Assembly (NCBI GenBank): GCA_905142475.1
Contig: LR990730.1
Location: 3,534,001-3,598,000, forward strand
Direction of reading: 5' to 3'
Source of the DNA: Xanthomonas hydrangeae
GTDB taxonomy: Bacteria; Pseudomonadota; Gammaproteobacteria; Xanthomonadales; Xanthomonadaceae
DNA: 64,000 nucleotides
The notes beneath the pieces were generated by a model. The model searched no databases. It was not told where the DNA came from and saw nothing but the letters and a program-made list of their open reading frames with translations. Every line of letters begins with the position of its first letter. Within the stretch, counting starts at the first letter, position 1. Of this stretch, positions 29,155 to 37,261 are shown piece after piece. Both the position numbers and the translations under genes were made by a program.

Positions 29155-29910
29155 ATGAGCCCACTGCTGCTTTTATCGCTGGTGTTACAGGCCGCCTGCT
29201 GCGTGCACGTGGTCCGCAGCGGCCGCCCGCTGTACTGGATCTTCATCCTGCTGGTGCTGCCTTTTCTGGCCACGCTGGTCTACATCGTGGTGGCGGTGAT
29301 TCCGGATCTGCGCAACGACCCGACCGCGCGCCGCGGTTTGCGCAAGGTGCGTCAGCGCATCGATCCGCAACGCGAACAACGCGACGCCTCGCGGCAACTG
29401 GATGTGGCCGACACTCCGGAAAACCGCCGTCGGCTCGCGCAGACGCTGCTGGAACAAGGCGACTACACGCGTGCGGCAGAGCTCTACCAGGGCGCGCTGC
29501 GTGGCATCTACCGCGACGATCCAGACTTGATGCTGGGCCTGGCCAAGGCGCAGTACGGGCTGGGCCAGGCGGCGGAAACACGCAAGACCCTGGACGCATT
29601 GATCGCCGCCAATCCCAACTACCGTTCGCACGACGGGCATCTGCTGTATGCACGCGCCGTCGAAGACAGCGGCAGCATCGACGAGGCGCTGCACGAGTAC
29701 GAGACGCTCGCGCAAGGCTATCCGGACGAAGAAGCACGCGTGCGCTATGCGCAATTGCTGCTGCGCGCTGCGCGCCAGCAGGAGGCCAAGGCCATCTTCG
29801 AGCAGGTGCTACGCCACGCGGCCGCCTCGCCCAAGCATTACCAGCGCGAACAACGCGCCTGGATCGACATCGCACGCAAAGGTCTGAGCGAGCTGGGCGT
29901 CGACGCGTAA
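29155..29910 (+). CDS. membrane-anchored tetratricopeptide-like protein
   Basis: 251 residues. The N-terminal 45 residues contain two hydrophobic helices around RSGRPLYWIFILLVLPFLA, which resembles the PLDc_N membrane module. A charged linker follows, and from about residue 85 there are TPR-like helical pairs (LAQTLLEQGDYTRAAELYQGAL, LMLGLAKAQYGLGQ, YARAVEDSGSIDEALHEYETL). The repeats probably face the cytoplasm and bind a protein partner. No enzyme motif is visible. It sits 73 nt after accA; the function is unknown and any link to AccA is only positional. Confidence 0.7.
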   Translation: MSPLLLLSLVLQAACCVHVVRSGRPLYWIFILLVLPFLATLVYIVVAVIPDLRNDPTARRGLRKVRQRIDPQREQRDASRQLDVADTPENRRRLAQTLLEQGDYTRAAELYQGALRGIYRDDPDLMLGLAKAQYGLGQAAETRKTLDALIAANPNYRSHDGHLLYARAVEDSGSIDEALHEYETLAQGYPDEEARVRYAQLLLRAARQQEAKAIFEQVLRHAAASPKHYQREQRAWIDIARKGLSELGVDA

Positions 29911-29979
29911 TTGCTAGCTGACCCAATCACCCTGCGTCGGCCAGCGCCTCGGCACACGCCGTCTGTTCGTCGACAGCGC

Positions 29980-30426
29980 TCAAAACGGCTTGGCGAGCAC
30001 CAGCCAGATCACGCCGACCAACAAGAACACCGGCACTTCGTTGAACAACCGCAGTGCGCGGCCGCTGGGCACGGTGCGGCCCTGGTCCACGCCCTTCAAC
30101 CAGCGCCCGGACACGATGTAGTGCGCCAGAATCAGCGCCACTGCAAAGAGTTTCGCGTGCATCCAGCCACCAGCCACCATCGTCGGGAAGTCAGGAATCA
30201 CCCGATAGCCTTGCCACAGCACCGCGCCCAGCACCAGCGCCAGACCCAGCATGCTGTGGCCGAACCTATAGAGGCGACGCCCCATCAGCACCAGGCGTGC
30301 GCGCACCGCGCTGTCGTTACCGGCTTCGGCGATATTGACCAGAATGCGTGGCAGGTAGAACACCGCGGCCATCCAGGCGATGACAAACAACAGGTGAAAG
30401 GTCTTGATCCACAGATACAGGGTCAT
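29980..30426 (-). CDS. hemJ: protoporphyrinogen IX oxidase HemJ
   Basis: Membrane enzyme for the oxidation of protoporphyrinogen IX late in haem synthesis; used by many bacteria lacking HemG/HemY. 148 residues, four predicted helices. Family residues are visible: an N-terminal WIKTFHLLFVIAWMAAVFYLP with the conserved His, GGWMHAKL with the second His, and the closing RLFNEVPVFLLVGVIWLV. It is single, convergent with the TPR gene upstream and divergent from the methyltransferase gene. Confidence 0.9.
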   Translation of the reverse strand: MTLYLWIKTFHLLFVIAWMAAVFYLPRILVNIAEAGNDSAVRARLVLMGRRLYRFGHSMLGLALVLGAVLWQGYRVIPDFPTMVAGGWMHAKLFAVALILAHYIVSGRWLKGVDQGRTVPSGRALRLFNEVPVFLLVGVIWLVLAKPF

Positions 30427-30499
30427 GTGCTGGCTTCGCTGGCTGGCGTAGGATGGCCCGCATTTTCACCTATCCGCTCGCGCGAAAGCACATCCGTCC

Positions 30500-31102
30500 A
30501 TGCATCAAGCCGACGACAAACAGTACGACGCCCACTATTTCAGCCGCTGGTATCGCGATGCGGGCCTAGCCGACCCGGCGCGCCTGCGACGCAAGGTCGC
30601 ACTCGCGGTGAGCCAGGCCGAGTACTACCTGGAGCGCCCGATCCGCAGCGTGCTGGACATCGGCTGTGGCGAGGCCGCGTGGCGCGCACCGTTGCTGGCG
30701 CTGCGGCCAAAGCTCAGTTATCTGGGTTTCGACAGCAGCGCCTATGCGGTGCAGCGCTACGGGCGTAGCCGGCAGATCCACCCTGCCCGCTTCGGCGATT
30801 TCGCCTGGCTGCGCCCGTGCGCACCGGTGGATCTGCTGATCTGCTCGGACGTGCTGCATTACGTGCCGACGCGTGAGTTCAACCAGGGCCTGCCCGGACT
30901 GGCCGAGATGTGCGCAGGCGTGGCGTTTCTGGAGACGTTTGCGCAGGAGGATGCCTTCGAAGGCGATCACGATGGTTTTCAGCCGCGGCCGGCGCGCTGG
31001 TATCGGCGCCGCTTCGCCAGCGCGGGCTTTGCGGCGCTGGGGTCGCATTGCTGGTTGTCGCCGCAGTTGGGTGGGGAGGCGTCGGCGTTGGAGCGCGGTT
31101 GA
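30500..31102 (+). CDS. class I SAM-dependent methyltransferase
   Basis: Cytosolic protein of 200 residues. Motif I VLDIGCGEA is at residues 51-59, the acidic end of strand 2 is in YLGFDSSAYAV, and motif IV-like DLLICSDVLHYVP follows. It starts KQYDAHYFSRWYRDAG, a common opening in small class I methyltransferases. The substrate is unknown. It is divergent from hemJ with a 73-bp gap and followed by a 277-bp intergenic stretch. Confidence 0.8.
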   Translation: MHQADDKQYDAHYFSRWYRDAGLADPARLRRKVALAVSQAEYYLERPIRSVLDIGCGEAAWRAPLLALRPKLSYLGFDSSAYAVQRYGRSRQIHPARFGDFAWLRPCAPVDLLICSDVLHYVPTREFNQGLPGLAEMCAGVAFLETFAQEDAFEGDHDGFQPRPARWYRRRFASAGFAALGSHCWLSPQLGGEASALERG

Positions 31103-31148
31103 GCAGTCCGTTGGCTGCTTGAATGACTTACCGCGTGTGGCTTTGCCC

Positions 31149-31187
31149 CCGTACCCTCACCCCAACCCCTCTCCCGCAGGAGAGGGG
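31149..31187 (+). repeat. intergenic hairpin repeat (CCCGTACCCTCA family)
   Basis: CCCCGTACCCTCACCCCAAC followed by CCCCTCTCC/GGAGAGGGG (31166-31187, 4-nt loop). The same leader recurs at 55213-55225 with different hairpins. The stem has no T-run, so a terminator role after the methyltransferase gene is possible but unproven. The rest of 31103-31379 shows nothing I can name. Confidence 0.6.
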
Positions 31188-31379
31188 CTTCGATAGTCCT
31201 ACTACTAACGCGATCTTCGTTAGCGCTAGGCCGTTCGGAAGATCACGAATGGCGGCAGATGAAGCTGCTTACGCTTGCCATATCTCCCATGACAACCTCT
31301 ACCGTCCGCAGCCCCATTAAGGTGCAAATGCGCCAAAGCGGGTATGCTGCGTGGCAGCAAAGCCGCACGGATGGGTGGA

Positions 31380-32687
31380 ATGCTTTATCAACTGCACGAG
31401 CTAACCCGCAATCTGCTAGCCCCCTGGGTGCATCAGGCCCAGGCGAACGCCAAGATGTTCTCCGACCCCGACAGTCTGTGGGCCTCGCTCCCGGGCGCCG
31501 AACGCATGGCGGCCAGCAATGAGCTGTTCCACCGCCTCGGCAAGGAATACGAAAAGCCCGCCTGGGCGCTCGACGATGTCGAGGTCGATGGCCACTCGCT
31601 GCCCATCATCGAACGCGAAGTCCTGAGCAAGCCGTTCTGCCGCCTGCTGCGCTTCAAGCGTTTCAGCGACCATGTCGAGCTGATCGGCACGATGAAGCAG
31701 CAGCCTGCCGTGCTGGTGGTGGCGCCGTTGTCCGGCCACCACGCCACCCTGCTGCGCGATACCGTGCGTACCCTGCTGCGCAACCACAAGGTCTACGTGA
31801 CCGACTGGGTCGACGCGCGCATGGTGCCGCTGGAAGCCGGCGCGTTCCGGCTCGAGGACTACATCAGCTACATCCAGGAATTCATCCGCCACATCGGCGC
31901 CGACCGCCTGCATGTGGTGAGCGTGTGCCAGCCCACCGTGCCGGTGCTCGCGGCGGTATCGCTGATGGCCACCAACGACGAGCCCACGCCGCGCTCGCTG
32001 GTGATGATGGGCGGGCCGATCGACGCACGCCGCAGCCCCACCCAGGTCAACAACCTGGCCACCGACAACGGCATCGAGTGGTTCCAGAACAACCTGATCC
32101 ACACCGTGCCGTTCCCCTATCCGGGGCATGGCCGCCAGGTGTATCCGGGCTTCCTGCAGCACGCCGGTTTCCTGTCGATGAATCCCAACCGGCACGTGAT
32201 GTCGCATTGGGATTTCTACACCGATCTGGTCAAGGGCGACCTGCAGGATGCGCAGGCGCACCGGCAGTTCTACGACGAATACAACGCCGTGCTCGACATG
32301 CCGGCCGAGTATTACCTGGACACGATTCGCGTTGTGTTCCAGGACTTCTTGCTGCCGCAGGGCAAGTGGAAAGTGGACGGTCAGCTGGTGAAGCCATCGG
32401 CGATCCGCAACACTGCGCTGCTCAGCATCGAGGGCGAACTGGACGATATCGCCGGCCTCGGTCAGACCGAAGCGGTTCACGATCTGTGCACCGGCATCGA
32501 TGCTGCGCATCGCCGTCATCTGGTGGTGGAAGGCGCCGGCCATTACGGCATCTTCAGCGGCCGTCGCTGGCGCGAAGTGGTGTATCCGCAGGTGCGCGAA
32601 TTCATCGGCCGCTACGACGCAGACCCGGTCGGCAGCCGCGATCCGGCCACCGTCACCCCGATCCGCAAGCGCGGCAAACGCGCTTGA
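31380..32687 (+). CDS. phaZ: intracellular polyhydroxybutyrate depolymerase
   Basis: Cytosolic hydrolase mobilising intracellular PHB granules. 435 residues from ATG 31380 (MLYQLHE, the family's usual start); ATGs at 31344 and 31371 are in frame but give unusual N-termini. The lipase-like nucleophile is a cysteine, Cys183 in VSVCQPTVP, with Asp355 (GELDD) and His388 (GAGHYG). These are the numbers I recall for the Ralstonia PhaZ1 triad, which supports this start. No PHA synthase or phasin gene is nearby. A strong terminator follows. Confidence 0.88.
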   Translation: MLYQLHELTRNLLAPWVHQAQANAKMFSDPDSLWASLPGAERMAASNELFHRLGKEYEKPAWALDDVEVDGHSLPIIEREVLSKPFCRLLRFKRFSDHVELIGTMKQQPAVLVVAPLSGHHATLLRDTVRTLLRNHKVYVTDWVDARMVPLEAGAFRLEDYISYIQEFIRHIGADRLHVVSVCQPTVPVLAAVSLMATNDEPTPRSLVMMGGPIDARRSPTQVNNLATDNGIEWFQNNLIHTVPFPYPGHGRQVYPGFLQHAGFLSMNPNRHVMSHWDFYTDLVKGDLQDAQAHRQFYDEYNAVLDMPAEYYLDTIRVVFQDFLLPQGKWKVDGQLVKPSAIRNTALLSIEGELDDIAGLGQTEAVHDLCTGIDAAHRRHLVVEGAGHYGIFSGRRWREVVYPQVREFIGRYDADPVGSRDPATVTPIRKRGKRA

Positions 32688-32694
32688 TCAGGTG

Positions 32695-32736
32695 AAAAAA
32701 AGCGCCTTGATCGATCTCGATCGAGGCGCTTTTTTT
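32695..32736 (+). terminator. phaZ terminator, bidirectional
   Basis: Seven A residues, a stem with arms AGCGCCTTGATCGAT and its near complement ending AGGCGCT, then seven T residues. It marks the start of the first repeat island. Confidence 0.9.
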
Positions 32737-32795
32737 ATGGGCAGATTCTTGGCTCATGCGAAGACAGAGTACTGCGTGGTCGCGCGGTCGCGTGC

Positions 32796-32898
32796 GCGGT
32801 GCCCTAGCCGCCCGCGGGACACGCCGCAAGTACGTCCATGTAGCCTCGGTGGCGGCATCCATGCCGCCACACGGTCCCGCAATCGGCGAGGACACCGC
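32796..32898 (+). repeat. nested palindromic element, type II
   Basis: Outer arms GCGGTGCCCTAGCCG... and ...CGGCGAGGACACCGC. The constant core ACACGCCGCAAGTACGTCCA lies next to the left arm. The inner 10-bp stem is GTGGCGGCAT/ATGCCGCCAC. It is followed by the ACCAGAAAG tag and a Phe/Leu-like spacer leading toward the solo arm at 33040. Same orientation as the copy at 33096. Confidence 0.85.
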
Positions 32899-33039
32899 AC
32901 CAGAAAGTGAGCCGGTTACTTTGCTGAAAGCCTGCCTGTTGATCTCTTTGCGTTGCGAAGCTGATCGGACGCGCAGTTATCCAGACAGCGCATGTCATGC
33001 CTTGCTTGCAACCATGCATACCGACCATCTTGATTGGCC

Positions 33040-33064
33040 CTTGCCCGCTCACCGTCGCGGGACC
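33040..33064 (+). repeat. solo type I outer arm
   Basis: CTTGCCCGCTCACCGTCGCG and GGACC, the left arm of a type I element with one base change. It is preceded by the type I flank tag (ATGCATACCGACCATCTTGA) and then breaks off. It looks like a truncated type I copy paired with the type II copy at 32796. Confidence 0.75.
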
Positions 33065-33095
33065 TGATGTAGTCACAAGCTAGTTAGTCGAGTGC

Positions 33096-33198
33096 GCGGT
33101 GCCCTCGCCGCTCGCGGGACACGCCGCAAGTACGTCCGTGTAGGCTCGGTGGCGGCATCCATGCCGCCACACGGTCCCGCAATCGGCGAGGGCACCGC
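33096..33198 (+). repeat. nested palindromic element, type II (composite with next)
   Basis: Same structure as 32796, with arms GCGGTGCCCTCGCCG and CGGCGAGGGCACCGC fully complementary over the outer 15 bp. The constant core and inner GTGGCGGCAT hairpin are intact. It is joined by a 60-bp spacer (ACCAGAAAG ... TTGTTGAAAGCC ... CACCGACCATCT) to the type I copy at 33259. Confidence 0.88.
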
Positions 33199-33258
33199 AC
33201 CAGAAAGATTGCTGGTCGCTTTGTTGAAAGCCATGCACACCGACCATCTCGACTGGTC

Positions 33259-33358
33259 CTTGCCCGCCCACCGTCGCGGGACCTTACGCGGCATGGATGC
33301 CGCGTAAGAGCCTACATGGACGTACTTGCGGCGTGTCCCGCGATGGTGGGCGGGCAAG
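33259..33358 (+). repeat. nested palindromic element, type I (composite with previous)
   Basis: Nearly identical to the 6933 copy, with the same arms and the inner TTACGCGGCAT/ATGCCGCGTAA stem. Together with the type II copy before it, this is a 263-bp composite. The rest of 32739-33535 has no gene. Short open frames across the palindromes encode repeat-derived peptides only. Confidence 0.88.
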
Positions 33359-33535
33359 GGCCCTCCAGCAAACCCACAGGTCACCGCTCTGCAACTGATC
33401 TATCTGCACTGTCCAATCACTTCCACGACAACCGGCATTCAAAGTCGTAGCGTCTTTCAGGTTATGCACTCCAGACCACGCGGTACTGCAGCGATCGCAC
33501 CCGCGTGTCGCACAACTCCCAATCACGCAATGCAC

Positions 33536-34447
33536 TCAACTTTCGCCACTTTTGACCAGCAAGTGCTTGGCGAACATCCCATGCAGCTTGCCGAAGGCGC
33601 GTGCCAGATGCAGCGTGACGAACAGCAGCAGCACGCCGACGACGAACAACGGCAGCGCCAGCAAGGGGCTGGTGACATCCACGCCATCCCAGGTCAGCAC
33701 CGCCGTGTTGTCGAACAACAGCGCCAACGGTGAAGCGGCCAACCCCAGCGACAGCGACAACAATGTGGTGAACACGCTGAAGTAAATGATGCCCAGCGGC
33801 AGCATCAGCAGGAAGTACAGCATCGTGCTCCAGGTGCGCGCATCGGTGAACATCGCACCGATGCGTTGCAGCCAACTGCCCTGCAGCCCGGGATGCGCAG
33901 GGCGACGCGGCATGCGCACGCCGAGCAGCGTCTCCACCACGCGGCCTTCCACCAGCGACAGCACACGCACCGACCCGAAAAACAGCACCAGCAGCGGCAC
34001 ACCGATGATCAGGATCAACAGGCCCGCCGACAGACTCGCGCCGGTCACCACCCAGGTGAAATAGAACACGCCGGTGACCAGAGACAGCAGCATGTAGAAC
34101 AATGCGCCGTACGTGCGCGGGTCGGCCGCGACGCCGAAGAACCTGCCCACCCAGGAACTGCGTTTGGGCGGCAGCGGCGGACGCAGTGCGCGCGTCACCG
34201 TCACTTCGGTCTCGCGATAGATCTCGGCCACTTCATCCGGCGCGCCGTAGCTACCGGCCACCGCCGCGATCACTTCCGCCTCGCTCTTGTCAGCGTGCTC
34301 GGCCAGTTCAGCGCGCAGGTATTCCTCGGCGTCGTAGAGTGCGTCCTGAATCATCGCCGGGTCCGCGCCGGCCAGGGCCTGGCGCAACTGGGTCAGGTAA
34401 TCGGGAATGGTGGTCGGCAACGGACGTGTCTGCGCAATGGTCGTCAT
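33536..34447 (-). CDS. membrane sensor protein with HAAS-like N-terminus
   Basis: 303 residues. The first 90 residues form a soluble helical module (IPDYLTQLRQAL, MIQDALYDAEEYLRAEL, YGAPDEVAEIYRETEV) of the HAAS/DUF1700 kind often encoded beside PadR regulators. The rest has about six membrane helices in two pairs, separated by a cytoplasmic loop with VVETLLGVRMPRRP, similar to the putative-sensor family. It is translationally coupled to the PadR gene (ATGA overlap), so it probably acts with that regulator. The signal and output are unknown. Confidence 0.75.
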   Translation of the reverse strand: MTTIAQTRPLPTTIPDYLTQLRQALAGADPAMIQDALYDAEEYLRAELAEHADKSEAEVIAAVAGSYGAPDEVAEIYRETEVTVTRALRPPLPPKRSSWVGRFFGVAADPRTYGALFYMLLSLVTGVFYFTWVVTGASLSAGLLILIIGVPLLVLFFGSVRVLSLVEGRVVETLLGVRMPRRPAHPGLQGSWLQRIGAMFTDARTWSTMLYFLLMLPLGIIYFSVFTTLLSLSLGLAASPLALLFDNTAVLTWDGVDVTSPLLALPLFVVGVLLLFVTLHLARAFGKLHGMFAKHLLVKSGES

Positions 34448-34812
34448 GGGTGAGTCCCCTCCAGCACTGAATCAACGGAATCGCGGGTGGCGCGCCAGGC
34501 GGCGGTCCAGTCGCGCAGGCAATCGCGCCCGGTTTGGGTGATGCGGTAGTAGCGCCGCGGCGGACCGGACGCAGAGGGCTCGACATGGCTCTGCAGCAGC
34601 CCTGCCGCTTCCAGATTGCGCAGCACCGGATACAGCGCACTCTGCTTGCCGCTCAGCACGCCATCCAATCGCTCCAGGCGCTTGGCGATCAGGTAGCCAT
34701 ACAGCGGCTCGTCGGCCTGCGCCAGCACTGCCAGCAATGCCAACGACACGGTGCCGGCGCTCAGTTCTTTCTGAAATTTTCGTAGGTAGGCATCCGGCTC
34801 GCTCATCGCCAT
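34444..34812 (-). CDS. PadR family transcriptional regulator
   Basis: 122 residues. The winged-helix DNA-binding domain covers most of the protein (TVSLALLAVLAQADEPLYGY, IAKRLE, SALYPVLRNLEAAGLLQS, RRYYRITQTGR, the typical PadR pattern). A short C-terminal helix allows dimerisation. The gene precedes and overlaps the sensor gene by 4 nt, a pairing seen widely in which the regulator represses its own operon until a signal is sensed. An ATAC...GTAT dyad lies 20 nt upstream of the start. Confidence 0.9.
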   Translation of the reverse strand: MAMSEPDAYLRKFQKELSAGTVSLALLAVLAQADEPLYGYLIAKRLERLDGVLSGKQSALYPVLRNLEAAGLLQSHVEPSASGPPRRYYRITQTGRDCLRDWTAAWRATRDSVDSVLEGTHP

Positions 34813-34831
34813 CTCCGCTAGGTCGAAGACG

Positions 34832-34853
34832 ATACTAGTAAGAAGTTAGGTAT
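34832..34853. promoter_or_regulatory. possible PadR operator
   Basis: Imperfect dyad ATACTA ... TAGGTAT just upstream of the padR start, in an A+T-rich stretch unlike its surroundings. PadR proteins bind such short dyads over their own promoter. This is inference only. Confidence 0.3.
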
Positions 34854-34890
34854 AGCGAATGTGCTGTTAGTCATGGAGCCGGGTTATGTC

Positions 34891-35024
34891 ATTCGGGATT
34901 CGGGATTCGGGATTCGCAAAGGCATGCCGGCCGAGAATTTCGGTGTATCGACTCAAGCGAACTGAAGAAGAAGTGGCACACCAATCCCCACACCCGCTGC
35001 TGCGAATCCCCAATCCCCAATGAC
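34891..35024. repeat. inverted heptad-repeat pair between padR and the porin gene
   Basis: Left arm 34891-34916 has almost four ATTCGGG units followed by the GCAAAGGC tail. Right arm 35002-35024 has GAATCCCCAATCCCCAATGAC. The remainder of 34813-35148 is promoter-sized sequence for the divergent genes with no other feature recognised. Confidence 0.75.
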
Positions 35025-35148
35025 AAATTCCGGCTCATGTACTTAGAACCATTGGGTTACTGCCTTTACGGCATGGCTCCACTACAGTCCTTGGTCACTG
35101 AGCCGATACACCGTGCTCAGGCGACTCACTTTTAGATAGGGCGACACG

Positions 35149-36723
35149 ATGCGACTTGCGCGTTTGGCACGACCGGCCATGGCTGACACTTCCTTTGGTA
35201 CCACCCGGCGCCTCTGCCTTGCGATCGGGTTGTCGCTGCCTGGCGTGAGCGTTGCACAGGCGCAGACAGCGCCGGTCAATGCCGAGCAGACCCAGCCGGA
35301 CACCACCAAATCGCAAGCGCCTGCCGCAGCACCTGCTGTCCCTGCTGCGCCCGCTGCATCCAAGGGTTACCCGCTCGAAGCGCAGGGTTGGGGTGCCAAA
35401 CAGGGCGGCAACATGTGGCAGGTGCGCTGGGTCGAAGACTGGTCGTATCTGAAAGATCCGTCCAAGCGCAAGAGCCCGTTCGATCCGCTCAAGTACATCC
35501 CGCTCAGCGAATCCGGCGATGTCTACGTGTCGCTCAGCAACGAGCTGCGCGTACGCAGCAACACCATCACCAATCCCGGCCTGATTCCGGGCAGCCATTC
35601 GCAGCAGCAGTATCTGTTACGTGCATTCTTCGGCGCCGACTTCCATGTCGGCGAGCACTTCCGTCTGTATACGGAACTGGCGCACGGCAGTCTGGATGGG
35701 CGCAACGAAGGCGCCAAGACCGGTACCCAGGAAAACAATGCGATCCTGCAGCAGGTGTTCTTTGACGTGAAGGGCGACATCGGCGGCGCCGACACCGGTC
35801 TGCGTGTGGGCCGTCAGGTGTTCGTCGACGGCCCGACCACATTGATGGCGCTGCGCGACAACACCGATATCTTTGTGACCTTCAACGGTGTGCGCGCCTG
35901 GGCGATCGGCGAAAAGACCCGTGTGGACGTGTTCGATTTCAACTTCAATCTGGATGGCACCGAAGGATTGGGCGACGATCGCATCGACCGCTCGCGGCAT
36001 TTCCGCGGCGTGGTTGGCGGGTATCGCCTGCCGACCGCCAAGCCGATGTATCTGGAGCCGTTCTTCTACCAGTTCCGCAACGACAATCAGCTGTGGGGCC
36101 GGCAGACCGCCGAAGAAAACCGCAATTACTACGGTCTGCGTCTGTGGGGCAATGTGGGCAAGCTGCGCACTGATTCGTTCGTGACCGTGCAGCGCGGCAG
36201 CTTCGGCGGACGCGACCTGCGCGCGTACATGGCGAGCACCTCCAATGCCTGGACGTTGAGCGATAGCGGCTGGAAGCCGCGCGTGGGGTTTCATAGCGAA
36301 ATCGCCTCCGGTGGCGGCGGTACCTCCGGCACCGGCACCTTGCGCAACAACAATTTTCTCTACGGCAACACGATCTACTTCAGCTGGGCGACGTTCTTCG
36401 GCCCGGTCAACCTGGTCACCGCCGCGCCGACGCTGATCTTCTCGCCCACGCCCAAGCTCACCGTGAACCTGGAGTGGGAAACCTTGTGGCGCCAGACCAC
36501 CAGCGATGCGATCTACAACAACCAGGCGCGCGCCTATGCACGCACGCAGAGCACCGGCGAGCGCCGCATCGGCACCATGCCGCGCATCAACGCGACCTGG
36601 AACATCGACCCGAACTGGTCGGTGACCTTCCGCGCCGAACACCTGATCGCCGGCCCTGCGCTGACCAAGGCCGGTTACGGCGATTCGACCTTCGTGATGG
36701 GGTGGTTGAATTTCCGGTTCTGA
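35149..36723 (+). CDS. alginate-export family outer membrane porin
   Basis: 524 residues. After an export signal (LCLAIGLSLPGVSVAQA) and a Pro/Ala/Gln-rich linker of about 45 residues, the rest alternates like a beta-barrel: VYVSLSNELRVRSNTITNPG, LRAFFGADFHVGEHFRLYTEL, LRVGRQVF, VDVFDFNFNLDG. It closes with WLNFRF and a terminal Phe. This matches the alginate_exp/AlgE-like family (18-strand barrels), whose members also transport other acidic or aromatic solutes, so the substrate is open. It is monocistronic and lies between two inverted composite repeats. Confidence 0.75.
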   Translation: MRLARLARPAMADTSFGTTRRLCLAIGLSLPGVSVAQAQTAPVNAEQTQPDTTKSQAPAAAPAVPAAPAASKGYPLEAQGWGAKQGGNMWQVRWVEDWSYLKDPSKRKSPFDPLKYIPLSESGDVYVSLSNELRVRSNTITNPGLIPGSHSQQQYLLRAFFGADFHVGEHFRLYTELAHGSLDGRNEGAKTGTQENNAILQQVFFDVKGDIGGADTGLRVGRQVFVDGPTTLMALRDNTDIFVTFNGVRAWAIGEKTRVDVFDFNFNLDGTEGLGDDRIDRSRHFRGVVGGYRLPTAKPMYLEPFFYQFRNDNQLWGRQTAEENRNYYGLRLWGNVGKLRTDSFVTVQRGSFGGRDLRAYMASTSNAWTLSDSGWKPRVGFHSEIASGGGGTSGTGTLRNNNFLYGNTIYFSWATFFGPVNLVTAAPTLIFSPTPKLTVNLEWETLWRQTTSDAIYNNQARAYARTQSTGERRIGTMPRINATWNIDPNWSVTFRAEHLIAGPALTKAGYGDSTFVMGWLNFRF

Positions 36724-36816
36724 GCAAGCGGTATGCTCCGATCGTTGTTCTGCACTGATCTGCGCACTAGGATCGGACGCGATGAATGTGTTGGTTGCAT
36801 AGCGGCTGATCTGTGG

Positions 36817-36849
36817 CTTGGCTGCGGCTTGGCTGCGGCTTGGCTGCAG
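36817..36849 (+). repeat. three tandem 11-bp units
   Basis: CTTGGCTGCGG, CTTGGCTGCGG and CTTGGCTGCAG in direct tandem immediately before a type I element. The third copy carries one change. A single related unit (CTTGGCGGCAG) stands at the same place before the 37262 element, so the array is a local expansion of the element's flank. Confidence 0.7.
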
Positions 36850-36853
36850 GGCC

Positions 36854-36953
36854 CTTGCCCGCCCACCATCGCGGGACACGCCGCAAGTACATCCGTGTAG
36901 GCTCTTACGCGGCATCCATGCCGCGTAAGGTCCCGCGACGGTGGGCGGGCAAG
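36854..36953 (-). repeat. nested palindromic element, type I, inverted
   Basis: Type I arms and inner stem as at 33259 but in opposite orientation: the core ACACGCCGCAAGTACATCCG precedes the inner hairpin. One arm position is an A-C mismatch. The right flank carries the complement of the CACCGACCATCT tag, leading to the type II copy at 37010. Confidence 0.88.
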
Positions 36954-37009
36954 GACCAGTGGAGATGGTCGGTGTGCAGGTTTTCAACAAAACAGCCGAC
37001 TCACTTTCT

Positions 37010-37115
37010 GGTGCGGTGTCCTCACCGCTTGCGGGACCGTGTGGCGGCATGGATGCCGCCACCGAGCCTACATGGACGTACTTGCGGCGTGTCCCGCGAG
37101 CGGTGAGGGCACCGC
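37010..37115 (-). repeat. nested palindromic element, type II, inverted
   Basis: Arms GCGGTGTCCTCACCG and CGGTGAGGGCACCGC, inner GTGGCGGCAT/ATGCCGCCAC hairpin, core in reverse. It forms with 36854-36953 a composite that is the inverted equivalent of 33096-33358. Relative to the 33096 copy, both arms have a G-C pair replaced by A-T. Confidence 0.88.
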
Positions 37116-37261
37116 GCGCTCGACTAACCAGGCTTTTGACCTACGCATTTGACTGCACCTACGACGACGCACCGAATCGAAAGATTGATTGGCTTTGAGT
37201 AGTTGGACAGTGCGGGGAGATCGCTTGTAGAGCCGACGATCTTCGGCTTGGCGGCAGGGCC

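Noticed and set aside
33040-33358. Repeat island as an insertion sequence
   Set aside because: No transposase frame or target-site duplication is visible; the palindromes are too short and non-coding.
34891-35024. Heptad tandem repeats as a CRISPR array
   Set aside because: Units are 7 bp in direct tandem with no spacers, and no cas gene is present.
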